Positions 1 through 6,020 of a DNA stretch of 6,020 nucleotides are shown piece by piece (position 1 is the stretch's first letter; the number at the start of each line of letters is the position of its first letter). Both the position numbers and the translations under genes were made by a program. The DNA is from Clostridiales bacterium (GTDB lineage: Bacteria > Bacillota > Clostridia > Peptostreptococcales > Anaerovoracaceae): positions 1 to 6,020 of the forward strand of contig JAAYYX010000208.1 of the NCBI GenBank assembly GCA_012515135.1, in the 5' to 3' direction. The notes under the pieces were generated by a model. That model was given only the letters and a program-made list of their open reading frames with translations. It made no database searches and was not told the DNA's origin.

Positions 1-1056
1 GAGACCCTGTGGCAGGCCAAAAAAAAATGCCCCGAACTCTTATGCGTAAGGCCGCATATGGGGAAATACAAAAAATACAGCCGCACCATAAACAGTATAT
101 ATGAGCGTTTCACAGATATGGTGGAGCCCTTCAGTATAGATGAATCCTGGCTTGATGTCTCAGCCAGCATGAAACTTTTCGGTTCAGGCAGAGAAATAGC
201 TGATGATATAAGAAAAACGATAAAAAATGAACTCGGACTCACCCTTTCTGTCGGTGTCTCTTTCAACAAGATATTTGCAAAAATGGGCAGCGAATACAAA
301 AAGCCGGATGCGACAACGGTGATCTCACGGGAAAACTACAGAAATATCCTTTGGCCACTGCCTATAGAAAAAATGTTTTTTGTAGGCAGTTCATCTGCCG
401 AAAAACTAAGAAAAACCGGCATACTTACCATAGGCGATCTTGCCCTGGCCGAAAAAAAGCATATTATCTCCCTTTTGGGCAAACACGGAGATATGATACA
501 TGATCATGCCAACGGTCTTGATCAAAGCCCTGTATCTCTTTCATGGGAAAGAGATAAAATCAAGTCCGTTGGAAACGGCGTTACATTCAAACGTGATCTT
601 TTGGGAGAAGAGGACATAAAAACAGCTTTGACCGGACTTTCAGACAAAGTTGCCAGCAGATTGAGAAAATACGAAATGAAGGCGGGAGGAATAAAGCTGG
701 ATATAAAAGATCCGGGATTCAATGTTATATCACGCCAAAAACAGCTGGGCATCCCCACAAATATTTCCGAAGAGATATCAAACGCTGCGTTTGAGATGTT
801 TCTTGATTCCTGGGACATAAAAAAGCCTGTAAGACTTCTTACTCTTACAGGAATATCCCTTTGCAGCGAAAATGAAAATGAACAGCTTTCTCTTTTTGCC
901 GAAGACAACGAAGTGAGAAACAAAAAAGAAAAAATCGAACGCACTCTGGATGATATAAGACATAGATACGGAGACTCTTCCATAAGTTTCGGCCGTGTTA
1001 TCGATAACGACATAGGCATCAGTCTGGACCTTCACACAGAAGAGGACTCAGAATAA
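1..1056 (+). CDS. dinB: DNA polymerase IV (Y-family translesion polymerase), 5'-truncated by window edge
   Basis: DinB copies past damaged template bases and extends mismatched ends, without proofreading. The frame is open from base 1, and the residues before the Met at 58 (ETLWQAKKKCPELL) match the family, so that Met is internal. The visible part is 351 residues. By comparison with E. coli DinB, about 55 N-terminal residues are missing, including the first catalytic Asp and the steric gate. Visible: the palm motif SIDESWLDVS with catalytic Asp-Glu at 139-144; a helix-hairpin-helix thumb (VGSSSAEKLRKTGILTIGDL, around 382-441), where the usual Gly-rich hairpin reads VGSSS; the little finger from KSVGNGVTFKRDL (about 562) onward; and the clamp-binding motif QLSLF at 883-897. 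A charged tail (DDIRHRYG...) follows, as in many clostridial homologues. Stop TAA is at 1054-1056. It converges on pfkA. The family call is very sure; assignment to DinB rather than another Y-family branch is slightly less so. Confidence 0.95.
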   Translation, partial: ETLWQAKKKCPELLCVRPHMGKYKKYSRTINSIYERFTDMVEPFSIDESWLDVSASMKLFGSGREIADDIRKTIKNELGLTLSVGVSFNKIFAKMGSEYKKPDATTVISRENYRNILWPLPIEKMFFVGSSSAEKLRKTGILTIGDLALAEKKHIISLLGKHGDMIHDHANGLDQSPVSLSWERDKIKSVGNGVTFKRDLLGEEDIKTALTGLSDKVASRLRKYEMKAGGIKLDIKDPGFNVISRQKQLGIPTNISEEISNAAFEMFLDSWDIKKPVRLLTLTGISLCSENENEQLSLFAEDNEVRNKKEKIERTLDDIRHRYGDSSISFGRVIDNDIGISLDLHTEEDSE

Positions 1057-1078
1057 TCAAATACCCCCGTAATTATTC
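1051..1078. repeat. Short inverted repeat spanning the dinB/pfkA convergent junction
   Basis: A perfect 7-bp inverted repeat, GAATAAT at 1051-1057 and ATTATTC at 1072-1078, encloses 14 bases. Inside it a 3-bp stem (TAC 1062-1064, GTA 1069-1071) can close a CCCC loop, leaving CAAA as a bulge. The structure covers the dinB stop (TAA, 1054-1056) and most of the pfkA stop (complement of 1077-1079). It is A/T-rich and has no T-tract on either side, so it is not a standard intrinsic terminator. It could be a weak bidirectional 3'-end hairpin or chance. Confidence 0.35.
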
Positions 1079-2042
1079 AACAAGACAATATTTCTATCAG
1101 CCTGAGAAGCTCAAGGTCGGCTTCTTTTTTTATTTTTATTGCTTCTGCCATATCCATTTCTATTATTTTAGCTCCATGTATGCCTATGGCTCTGCTTCCC
1201 GAATCATCTCTTATGAGATCAACTGCCCGTTTGCCCGTCAGTGTGGCCAGCATCCTGTCCCTGGCGGAAGGCGACCCTCCCCTCTGAAGATAGGCCAGTA
1301 TAACGGTCCTTACCTCCATTCCGGTACTCCTTGCCAGCATGTCTGCCAGTTCCATGGTGGGGATATCTACACCTTCGGCTTTTATTATTATACTATGGCT
1401 CTTTTTCTTGATCATCGCCTCCGAGATCTTGGTGCAAATGGCCATAACATCCACCGGGAGTTCCGGTATCAGAATATATTCCGCTCCGCCCGTGACTCCG
1501 GAAGTCAGTGCTATATCTCCGCAGTTTCTTCCCATCACTTCAACTATGGTGGTCCTGTCATGGGCAGATGCAGTATCTCTTATATTGCTGATGGCGGACA
1601 GCACTGTGTTTACAGCAGTATCGAATCCTATGGTATAATCCGTATATCCCATATCATTATCTATTGTGCCCGGTATACCCATTACCACGATACCCTTTTT
1701 TGTAAGATCCAAAGCTCCCCGGAAAGTGCCGTCTCCCCCCACGGCTACCAGTGCATCTATTTCATTTTTATTTATGGTCTCTATTGCCCGTTTTTGTCCT
1801 TCTTCTGTCATGAATTCTTCGCTTCTGGCGGTCTTTAGTATGGTACCGCCTCTTTGTATGATATCTCCCACTGAGCGTATATCAAGGAAAACATGCTCGT
1901 CATTTATCAGTCCGTCATATCCTCTTTCAAAACCTATTACTTCGATCCCCTCGCCAAAGGCGGCTCTTACTACTGCCCTTATTGCAGCATTCATTCCGGG
2001 AGCATCTCCTCCGCTGGTCAAAATACCTATTTTCTTATTCAT
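1077..2042 (-). CDS. pfkA: ATP-dependent 6-phosphofructokinase
   Basis: PfkA phosphorylates fructose 6-phosphate to fructose 1,6-bisphosphate, the committed step of glycolysis, normally as a cytosolic homotetramer. I start it at 2042 (MNKKIGILTSGGDAPGMN), giving 321 residues, close to the 319-320 usual for the family. The in-frame Met at 2084 would add 14 lysine-rich residues unlike the family. Visible: GGDAPGMN (11-18), GGDGT (102-106), PGTIDND (124-130) with catalytic base Asp128, MGR (170-172) and QRGGSP (253-258). Gly105 and Gly125 sit where ATP-using enzymes have Gly, whereas pyrophosphate users have Asp and Lys. Positions matching the E. coli effector site are mostly kept (Arg22, Arg26, Arg155, Glu188, Lys212, Lys214). 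Odd: the usual LGH before QRGG reads LAY (249-251). It overlaps the dnaE end by 8 bp, so translational coupling is likely. No pyk follows it, unlike in many clostridia. Confidence 0.96.
   Translation of the reverse strand: MNKKIGILTSGGDAPGMNAAIRAVVRAAFGEGIEVIGFERGYDGLINDEHVFLDIRSVGDIIQRGGTILKTARSEEFMTEEGQKRAIETINKNEIDALVAVGGDGTFRGALDLTKKGIVVMGIPGTIDNDMGYTDYTIGFDTAVNTVLSAISNIRDTASAHDRTTIVEVMGRNCGDIALTSGVTGGAEYILIPELPVDVMAICTKISEAMIKKKSHSIIIKAEGVDIPTMELADMLARSTGMEVRTVILAYLQRGGSPSARDRMLATLTGKRAVDLIRDDSGSRAIGIHGAKIIEMDMAEAIKIKKEADLELLRLIEILSC
1105..1137 (+). terminator. Candidate rho-independent terminator for dinB, inside the pfkA 3' end
   Basis: A 6-bp stem, AGAAGC (1105-1110) with GCTTCT (1120-1125), has a 9-base loop and is followed directly by TTTTTT-A-TTTTT. 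It begins about 49 bases after the dinB stop, in the right orientation. The stem is short and the loop large, and the T-tract is also the reverse of Lys/Glu codons in pfkA (residues near KIKKEADLELL), so it may be coincidental. The 20-bp intergenic gap holds no better candidate. Confidence 0.4.
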
Positions 2043-5000
2043 TTTTTTGTTCCTTTTCATTTTGGAATATTTTTTTCTCATCACTTTTGGATATTTGCAT
2101 TTTCACATTTTTTTCTCCCAGAAGATCTTCAAGCTTTTTTTTAAGCTCTTCATGGGGAGCCACCCACAGATCTCCTTCCGTCTTTAGAACGCCCCTTCCC
2201 GTGAATATTATAACAGGGACATCCCCTTTATGTTCTGCAAGTATATGTTTTATTTTTTCAAGCTTTTTTCTTTCTTCAGTTTCATCTGTTTCAGCTATTA
2301 TCCTGAGTTTGATGGTTTTCCCCTCTGTAAAAGGTTCTTTGCTTTTTATTTCCCATATGCGATCAGCCAGTATCTTGGGGACTTCTTCTTCTTTGAAGTT
2401 CACGCTGCCCGATACTGCTATAACTGCATCTTCCCTGATGAAAGAAGCCGATCTCTCATAGACATTGGGGAACACGATTATCTCAACTGTTCCCACAAGA
2501 TCCTCCAGTTGTACGAAAGCCATCATTTTGCTGTTTTTTGTTATCAGTGTTCTTTTTCCGGAAATTATTCCGGCAATGGTGACTTTGTCGCCGTCTTTTA
2601 TATCTCCTTCCATCATTTCGTGAGCCTGATCATTTATATGCATCAGGGTCTCTGATGTGACTGTGGAGATCTCTTTTATGGTTTCCGCATACTCTTTTAA
2701 AGGATGATCCGTTATATAAACACCCAGCATTTCCTTTTCCATGGCACTTAGTATCTCTTTAGAAAACGGTGCGATATCGGGGAAATTCTTCTCTCTGCTT
2801 ACGGTCTGCATTTCATCGGCATTCATCTGGAACATGGACACCTGACCTTTTATGTTTTTTCTGGAAGAACTTTGTGCGGATTCTATAAGTCCTTCATATG
2901 CAGCCATAAGTGCTGCACGATTTTCAGAAAGAGTATCCATGGCTCCGGCTTTTATGAGACTTTCAATGGCTTTTTTGTTTATCTGGTGCACGTCCAGGTT
3001 TTCTATAAACTCATTAATGTCTTTGGGTGCCCCTTTTTCTTTCCTTGCTTTTACTATTGCCTCAATTACACCTTCACCCACATTCTTTACTCCGAGAAGC
3101 CCGAACCTGATCCTGCCATCTGCGACTGTGAATTTTGCTTCGCTTTCGTTTATATCCGGAGGCAGCACATCTATGCCCATTTCAGTACAGTTTCTTATAT
3201 ATCCCGCTATCTGTCCCGCATCCCCCATAACACTGGTCATAAGAGCCGCCATGAACTCTACCGGATAATATGTCTTGAGATATCCCGTTTGATATCCTAT
3301 TACAGCGTATGCCGCCGCATGGGATTTGTTAAAAGCATATTCGGCAAAACTTGCCATCTGATTATAGATTTCCTCAGCTGCATGCTCTGATATGCCGTTT
3401 CTTATGCAGCCTTTTATCTCTATATTACCTTCTTCATCATCCTTTCCGTAAATGAAATATTTTTTTTCTTCTTTCATTACTTCGGTTTTCTTTTTGCTCA
3501 TGGCCTTGCGCACCAGGTCAGATCTGCCATATGTATAACCCGCCAGATCCCGTACGATCTGCATGACCTGTTCCTGATATACCAGGCATCCGTAGGTAAC
3601 TGAAAGTATAGGTTCCAGACTTTCATGTATATATCTTACACCAAAAGGTTTCTTTTTGTTTTCTATATAGGTGGGTATGGAGGCCATGGGGCCCGGTCGG
3701 TACAATGATATTCCCGCCACTATATCTTCAAAACAGTCAGGTCTTAAGTTTTTCATGAAGGAAGTCATACCGCTGCTTTCCAGCTGAAAAAGGCCTTTTG
3801 TGTTTCCCGATGAAATAAGATCATATACCTTTTTGTCATCAAAGTCTATTTTTTCGAGGTCCGGTGCTGCGCCGTGGTTTTCTTCTATCATGGCCAGTGT
3901 GTCCCTAATGACTGTGAGATTCCTAAGTCCCAGAAAATCCATCTTCAGCAGACCCAGTTCCTCAATGGTCGTCATGGTGAACTGGGTGGATATGCCTTTT
4001 TCCGCCAGATAAAGGGGCACATATTCATCGATACTTTTTTTGGCTATCACTACTCCCGCCGCATGGGTGGAAGCGTGCCTCGGCATTCCTTCCAGGGCCA
4101 TGGCCATATCAAGGACTTTTTTTGTCCGGGGATCATTTGTGTATGCTTCCTTAAGCTCGGGATTCATTTTTAGAGCCAGCGATATGGTCATTTTGAGCTG
4201 GAAGGGTATGGCCTTTGCTATGGCATCAGTATCCGCATAACTGACATTCAAGGCTCTTCCCACATCCCGAACAGCAGCCTTGGCTTTCATTGTGCCAAAA
4301 GTTATTATCTGAGCGACTTTGTCCTTTCCGTATTTGTCCACCACATAATCTATTACTTCCTGCCGTCTCTCATAGCAGAAGTCTATATCGATATCAGGCA
4401 TGCTTATTCTTTCGGGATTCAAAAATCTCTCGAAAATGAGATTATATTTTATGGGATCTATATCTGTTATCCTTAAGGTATAAGCTACGATGCTTCCTGC
4501 GGCGGAGCCTCTGCCGGGGCCCACCATTATTTTGTTCTGTCTTGCATAGTTTATAAAGTCCCAGACTATGAGAAAATATTCAACATAACCCATTTTTTCT
4601 ATTACGGAAAGTTCATACTCCAGTCTTCTTCGTAAGACCTCAGCCTTTTCTTCATAACGCGCCTTGAGGCCTTTTTCACAAAGCTCCCTTAGGTATTCTT
4701 TGTTTGTTTTACCTTTGGGAGCCTCAAATTCCGGCAGATGGAGACTGTTAAAATCAAAATCCACATTACACATGGCCGCTATCTTTGAAGTATTGTCACA
4801 GGCTTCGGGCAGTGCCGCAAATATCTTGCGCATTTCATCTTCGGATTTAAGATAAAACTCGCTGTTGGGGAATTTCATTCTGTTCTCTTCATCCACAGTG
4901 GTGGCGGTCTGTATGCATAGCAGGACATCATGAGCCTCAGCATCTTCCTTCAAAACGTAATGAACATCATTGGTGGCTACCAGTGGTATGCCCGTCTCAC

Positions 5001-5580
5001 TGTGGAGTCTTTTCATGTCCGCCAGTATCATGGCTTCTTCCGAAAGCCCCTGGTCCTGTATTTCAAGATAGTAATTGCCTTCCCCGAAAATATTCAAGTA
5101 TTCAAGAGCCTCTTTTTTTGCTCCGTCATAATCTTTGTTAAGAAGCTTCGTCTGGACATCGCCCGCAAGACATGCCGAAAGACATATGATATCTCCGCTG
5201 TATTTTTTAAGAAGAGATTTGTCTACTCTGGGCTTGTAGTAGAACCCTTCAGTGAAGCCGCGGGATACTATTTTCATAAGGTTGTGATAGCCTTCATTAT
5301 TTTTGGCTAGCAAAACCAGATGGCCCTGCTGCTTGTCTTTTTCCGGATCCTTATCCGTCATTGCCCTGGCTGCCGTATAGACTTCACATCCTATGACAGG
5401 ATGTATGCCCTGGTTTTTACATTCCTTCCAGAAGTCTATGACTCCGAACATTACTCCGTGATCTGTTATTGCCAGTGAATCCATTCCCAGTTCTTTTGCC
5501 CGGCTGACAACGTTTTTTATCTGGGCAGCACCATCAAGAAGACTGTATTCTGTATGAAGATGAAGATGAGTAAACGCCAT
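2035..5580 (-). CDS. dnaE: DNA polymerase III subunit alpha
   Basis: DnaE is a C-family replicative polymerase that extends DNA at the fork while tethered to the sliding clamp. At 1181 residues it is full length (E. coli 1160), and the start MAFTHLHLHTEYSLLDG is the conserved N-terminus. Domains: PHP (about 1-280) with all expected metal ligands; polymerase core with GPGRGS (354-359) and PDIDIDF (395-401), whose catalytic Asp398 and Asp400 join Asp548 in KMDFLGL; the conserved FNKSHAAAYAV segment; tandem helix-hairpin-helix ending near 882; clamp-binding motif QVSMF (913-917); OB fold (about 998-1077); and a C-terminal domain (about 1088-1164) with a charged tail. No intein or frameshift is seen. 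Clostridia usually also have PolC, so whether this is the main or auxiliary replicase cannot be told here. The ribosome site is only a purine-rich tract (AGAAAGAAG), 14 bp after the upstream stop. It ends inside pfkA. Confidence 0.97.
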   Translation of the reverse strand: MAFTHLHLHTEYSLLDGAAQIKNVVSRAKELGMDSLAITDHGVMFGVIDFWKECKNQGIHPVIGCEVYTAARAMTDKDPEKDKQQGHLVLLAKNNEGYHNLMKIVSRGFTEGFYYKPRVDKSLLKKYSGDIICLSACLAGDVQTKLLNKDYDGAKKEALEYLNIFGEGNYYLEIQDQGLSEEAMILADMKRLHSETGIPLVATNDVHYVLKEDAEAHDVLLCIQTATTVDEENRMKFPNSEFYLKSEDEMRKIFAALPEACDNTSKIAAMCNVDFDFNSLHLPEFEAPKGKTNKEYLRELCEKGLKARYEEKAEVLRRRLEYELSVIEKMGYVEYFLIVWDFINYARQNKIMVGPGRGSAAGSIVAYTLRITDIDPIKYNLIFERFLNPERISMPDIDIDFCYERRQEVIDYVVDKYGKDKVAQIITFGTMKAKAAVRDVGRALNVSYADTDAIAKAIPFQLKMTISLALKMNPELKEAYTNDPRTKKVLDMAMALEGMPRHASTHAAGVVIAKKSIDEYVPLYLAEKGISTQFTMTTIEELGLLKMDFLGLRNLTVIRDTLAMIEENHGAAPDLEKIDFDDKKVYDLISSGNTKGLFQLESSGMTSFMKNLRPDCFEDIVAGISLYRPGPMASIPTYIENKKKPFGVRYIHESLEPILSVTYGCLVYQEQVMQIVRDLAGYTYGRSDLVRKAMSKKKTEVMKEEKKYFIYGKDDEEGNIEIKGCIRNGISEHAAEEIYNQMASFAEYAFNKSHAAAYAVIGYQTGYLKTYYPVEFMAALMTSVMGDAGQIAGYIRNCTEMGIDVLPPDINESEAKFTVADGRIRFGLLGVKNVGEGVIEAIVKARKEKGAPKDINEFIENLDVHQINKKAIESLIKAGAMDTLSENRAALMAAYEGLIESAQSSSRKNIKGQVSMFQMNADEMQTVSREKNFPDIAPFSKEILSAMEKEMLGVYITDHPLKEYAETIKEISTVTSETLMHINDQAHEMMEGDIKDGDKVTIAGIISGKRTLITKNSKMMAFVQLEDLVGTVEIIVFPNVYERSASFIREDAVIAVSGSVNFKEEEVPKILADRIWEIKSKEPFTEGKTIKLRIIAETDETEERKKLEKIKHILAEHKGDVPVIIFTGRGVLKTEGDLWVAPHEELKKKLEDLLGEKNVKMQISKSDEKKIFQNEKEQKNE
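2051..2057 (-). promoter_or_regulatory. Ribosome binding site of pfkA, inside the dnaE 3' end
   Basis: On the minus strand AAAAGGA lies 8 bases before the ATG at 2042, good spacing for a Shine-Dalgarno site. It decides the start: the farther-upstream Met codons (for example at 2084) would place this element inside the gene. The site and the start both lie within the last codons of dnaE, so ribosomes ending dnaE would arrive on top of it. Confidence 0.7.
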
Positions 5581-5594
5581 TTTTCTTCTTTCTG

Positions 5595-5888
5595 TTATTT
5601 CTTTTTCACCATTTCACATATTAATTTGGTTTTTTCGCACATATAACCATAAGAATCTTTTTTATGGGGAATTATGCATCCGCTGCAGTCTTTTATGCCC
5701 TTTTCATTTTCATAGCTGAAATTGCCGCCGCAACGGTCACCCAGAGCATAAAGGGGGCAGAAACAAAAAAGACAGTTGAATTCCTCAGGATCCTTTATTT
5801 CGTGGCAGGGGAAAAATTCGCACTCCTTATGTTGGAAAAACCTAAACTTTTCTTCGCCGCTTTTGCAGCTTTCATTATTGTTTTTCAT
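5595..5888 (-). CDS. Cysteine-rich small-domain protein, putative metal-binding
   Basis: This 97-residue protein holds 11 cysteines. I recognise the pattern as the 'cysteine-rich small domain' family (Pfam PF04071 from memory), whose biochemical role is, to my knowledge, unestablished; zinc or another metal is the natural guess. The core spans about residues 15-82: KECEFFPCH (21-29), FNCLFCFCPLYALGDRCGG (37-55), KDCSGCIIPHK (66-76). Core ligand candidates are Cys23, 28, 39, 42, 44, 53, 68 and 71 plus His29 and His75. Cys8, 84 and 91 lie outside. There is no signal peptide or membrane segment, so it is probably cytosolic. In-frame TGA and TAA directly precede the ATG, fixing the start. It sits 14 bp before dnaE in the same direction and follows the edge gene by 26 bp, so it is probably co-transcribed. 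Some relatives occur near cobalamin genes, but none are visible here. The family call is fairly sure; the function is unknown. Confidence 0.88.
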   Translation of the reverse strand: MKNNNESCKSGEEKFRFFQHKECEFFPCHEIKDPEEFNCLFCFCPLYALGDRCGGNFSYENEKGIKDCSGCIIPHKKDSYGYMCEKTKLICEMVKKK

Positions 5889-5900
5889 TTTTTCTTATCA

Positions 5901-5907
5901 CCCTCCC
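5901..5907 (-). promoter_or_regulatory. Ribosome binding site of the cysteine-rich gene, long spacing
   Basis: On the minus strand GGGAGGG is followed by TGATAAGAAAAA and then the ATG at 5888. The match to the anti-Shine-Dalgarno sequence is strong, but the 12-13 base spacer is longer than the usual 6-9. The tandem in-frame stops TGA-TAA in the spacer exclude any earlier start in this frame, so the assignment holds despite the spacing. Confidence 0.6.
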
Positions 5908-5914
5908 TTTATTT

Positions 5915-6020
5915 CTATCTTTTTTTCTTCTTTGTTTCTTCTCTTCTTTTTCCTTTTGACTGTTCCCTTTTCTGCTGGCCCTTGAATCTCACAAAGGCAA
6001 GGCCCCAGTATACCAGCGAA
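5915..6020 (-). CDS. C-terminal end of an unrecognised protein, possibly membrane-bound (cut by window edge)
   Basis: The minus-strand frame from 6019 down to a TAG at 5915-5917 is open and reads SLVYWGLAFVRFKGQQKREQ followed by a Lys/Arg-rich tail, 34 residues in all. The start (LVYWGLAFV) is hydrophobic and aromatic, like the end of a membrane helix, and the basic tail would then face the cytoplasm. It stops 26 bp before the cysteine-rich gene, leaving room for that gene's ribosome site. A second minus-strand frame is also open from the edge to a TGA at 5898-5900, but it runs through the ribosome site and ends in a low-complexity Lys/Glu/Gly stretch, so I prefer this one. I do not recognise the family, and too little is visible to give a function. 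Confidence 0.45.
   Translation of the reverse strand, partial: SLVYWGLAFVRFKGQQKREQSKGKRREETKKKKR

Noticed and set aside
917..940. T-rich minus-strand stretch as a pfkA terminator inside dinB
   Set aside because: Read on the minus strand it has a good T-tract but no convincing stem before it. It is simply the reverse of Lys-rich DinB codons.
522..1019. Minus-strand open frames opposite dinB
   Set aside because: They lie wholly inside a well supported gene on the other strand, have no family resemblance and show the skewed Ser/Phe-rich composition of antisense frames.
58..1056. dinB starting at the ATG at 58
   Set aside because: The same frame is open to base 1 and the upstream residues match DinB, while the first catalytic Asp and steric gate would be missing from a 332-residue product. 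It is a window-edge artefact.
2043..2084. Longer pfkA from the ATG at 2084
   Set aside because: The extra 14 residues are Lys/Arg-rich and absent from the family, and the good ribosome site at 2051-2057 would lie inside the gene.
2131..2148. Palindrome-like AAGCTTTTTTTTAAGCTC near the dnaE 3' end
   Set aside because: It encodes the amphipathic EELKKKLEDL stretch of DnaE on the minus strand. The symmetry follows from Leu and Lys codons, and there is no T-tract outside the stem to suggest a terminator.
1176..2461. Plus-strand open frames opposite pfkA and the dnaE 3' end
   Set aside because: These are antisense readings of strongly conserved coding sequence. Their Phe/Ser-rich content comes from Lys/Glu codons read backwards, and no ribosome site stands out.
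2852..5310. Several plus-strand open frames opposite dnaE
   Set aside because: All are shadows of the polymerase gene; none has recognisable motifs.
1..6020. A new defence, mobile or biosynthetic system
   Set aside because: Every gene that can be read in full belongs to a known family, the order fits core clostridial chromosome, and there are no repeats, integrase, transposase, toxin-antitoxin pair or composition break.

Overview
The window looks like ordinary core chromosome from a member of the Clostridia (Firmicutes). This rests on the dnaE-pfkA gene pair, the clostridial style of the DinB and DnaE sequences, frequent ATA and AGA codons, A/T-leaning compact DNA, and a small cysteine-rich protein of a type I associate with clostridia and methanogenic archaea. 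The assignment comes from recognising families, not from a search.

Layout, left to right. At 1-1056 (+) is the 3' part of dinB (translesion DNA polymerase IV), whose start lies off the left edge. A 20-bp convergent gap (1057-1076) separates it from a leftward run of genes. In order of transcription (right to left) the run holds: the last 34 codons or so of an unrecognised, possibly membrane-bound protein (5915-6020); a 97-residue cysteine-rich putative metal-binding protein (5595-5888); full-length dnaE, the DNA polymerase III alpha subunit (2035-5580); and pfkA, ATP-dependent 6-phosphofructokinase (1077-2042). The gaps are 26 bp, 14 bp and an 8-bp overlap, so the run is probably one operon whose promoter lies off the right edge. 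No gene-free stretch exceeds 30 bp. I see no tRNA, rRNA, mobile element, CRISPR array, riboswitch or prophage.

How the genes work together: dnaE and dinB are both sliding-clamp-dependent polymerases, and each carries a visible clamp-binding motif (QVSMF in DnaE, QLSLF in DinB). pfkA commits fructose 6-phosphate to glycolysis and is placed for translational coupling to dnaE. The cysteine-rich protein has no known link to either process.

I did not find a new multi-gene system. The points most worth a second look are the apparently complete nine-ligand metal site in the DnaE PHP domain (possible built-in proofreading), a Gly-His to Ala-Tyr change at a substrate-contacting position of PfkA, the cysteine-rich protein directly upstream of dnaE, and the very tight convergent dinB/pfkA junction.
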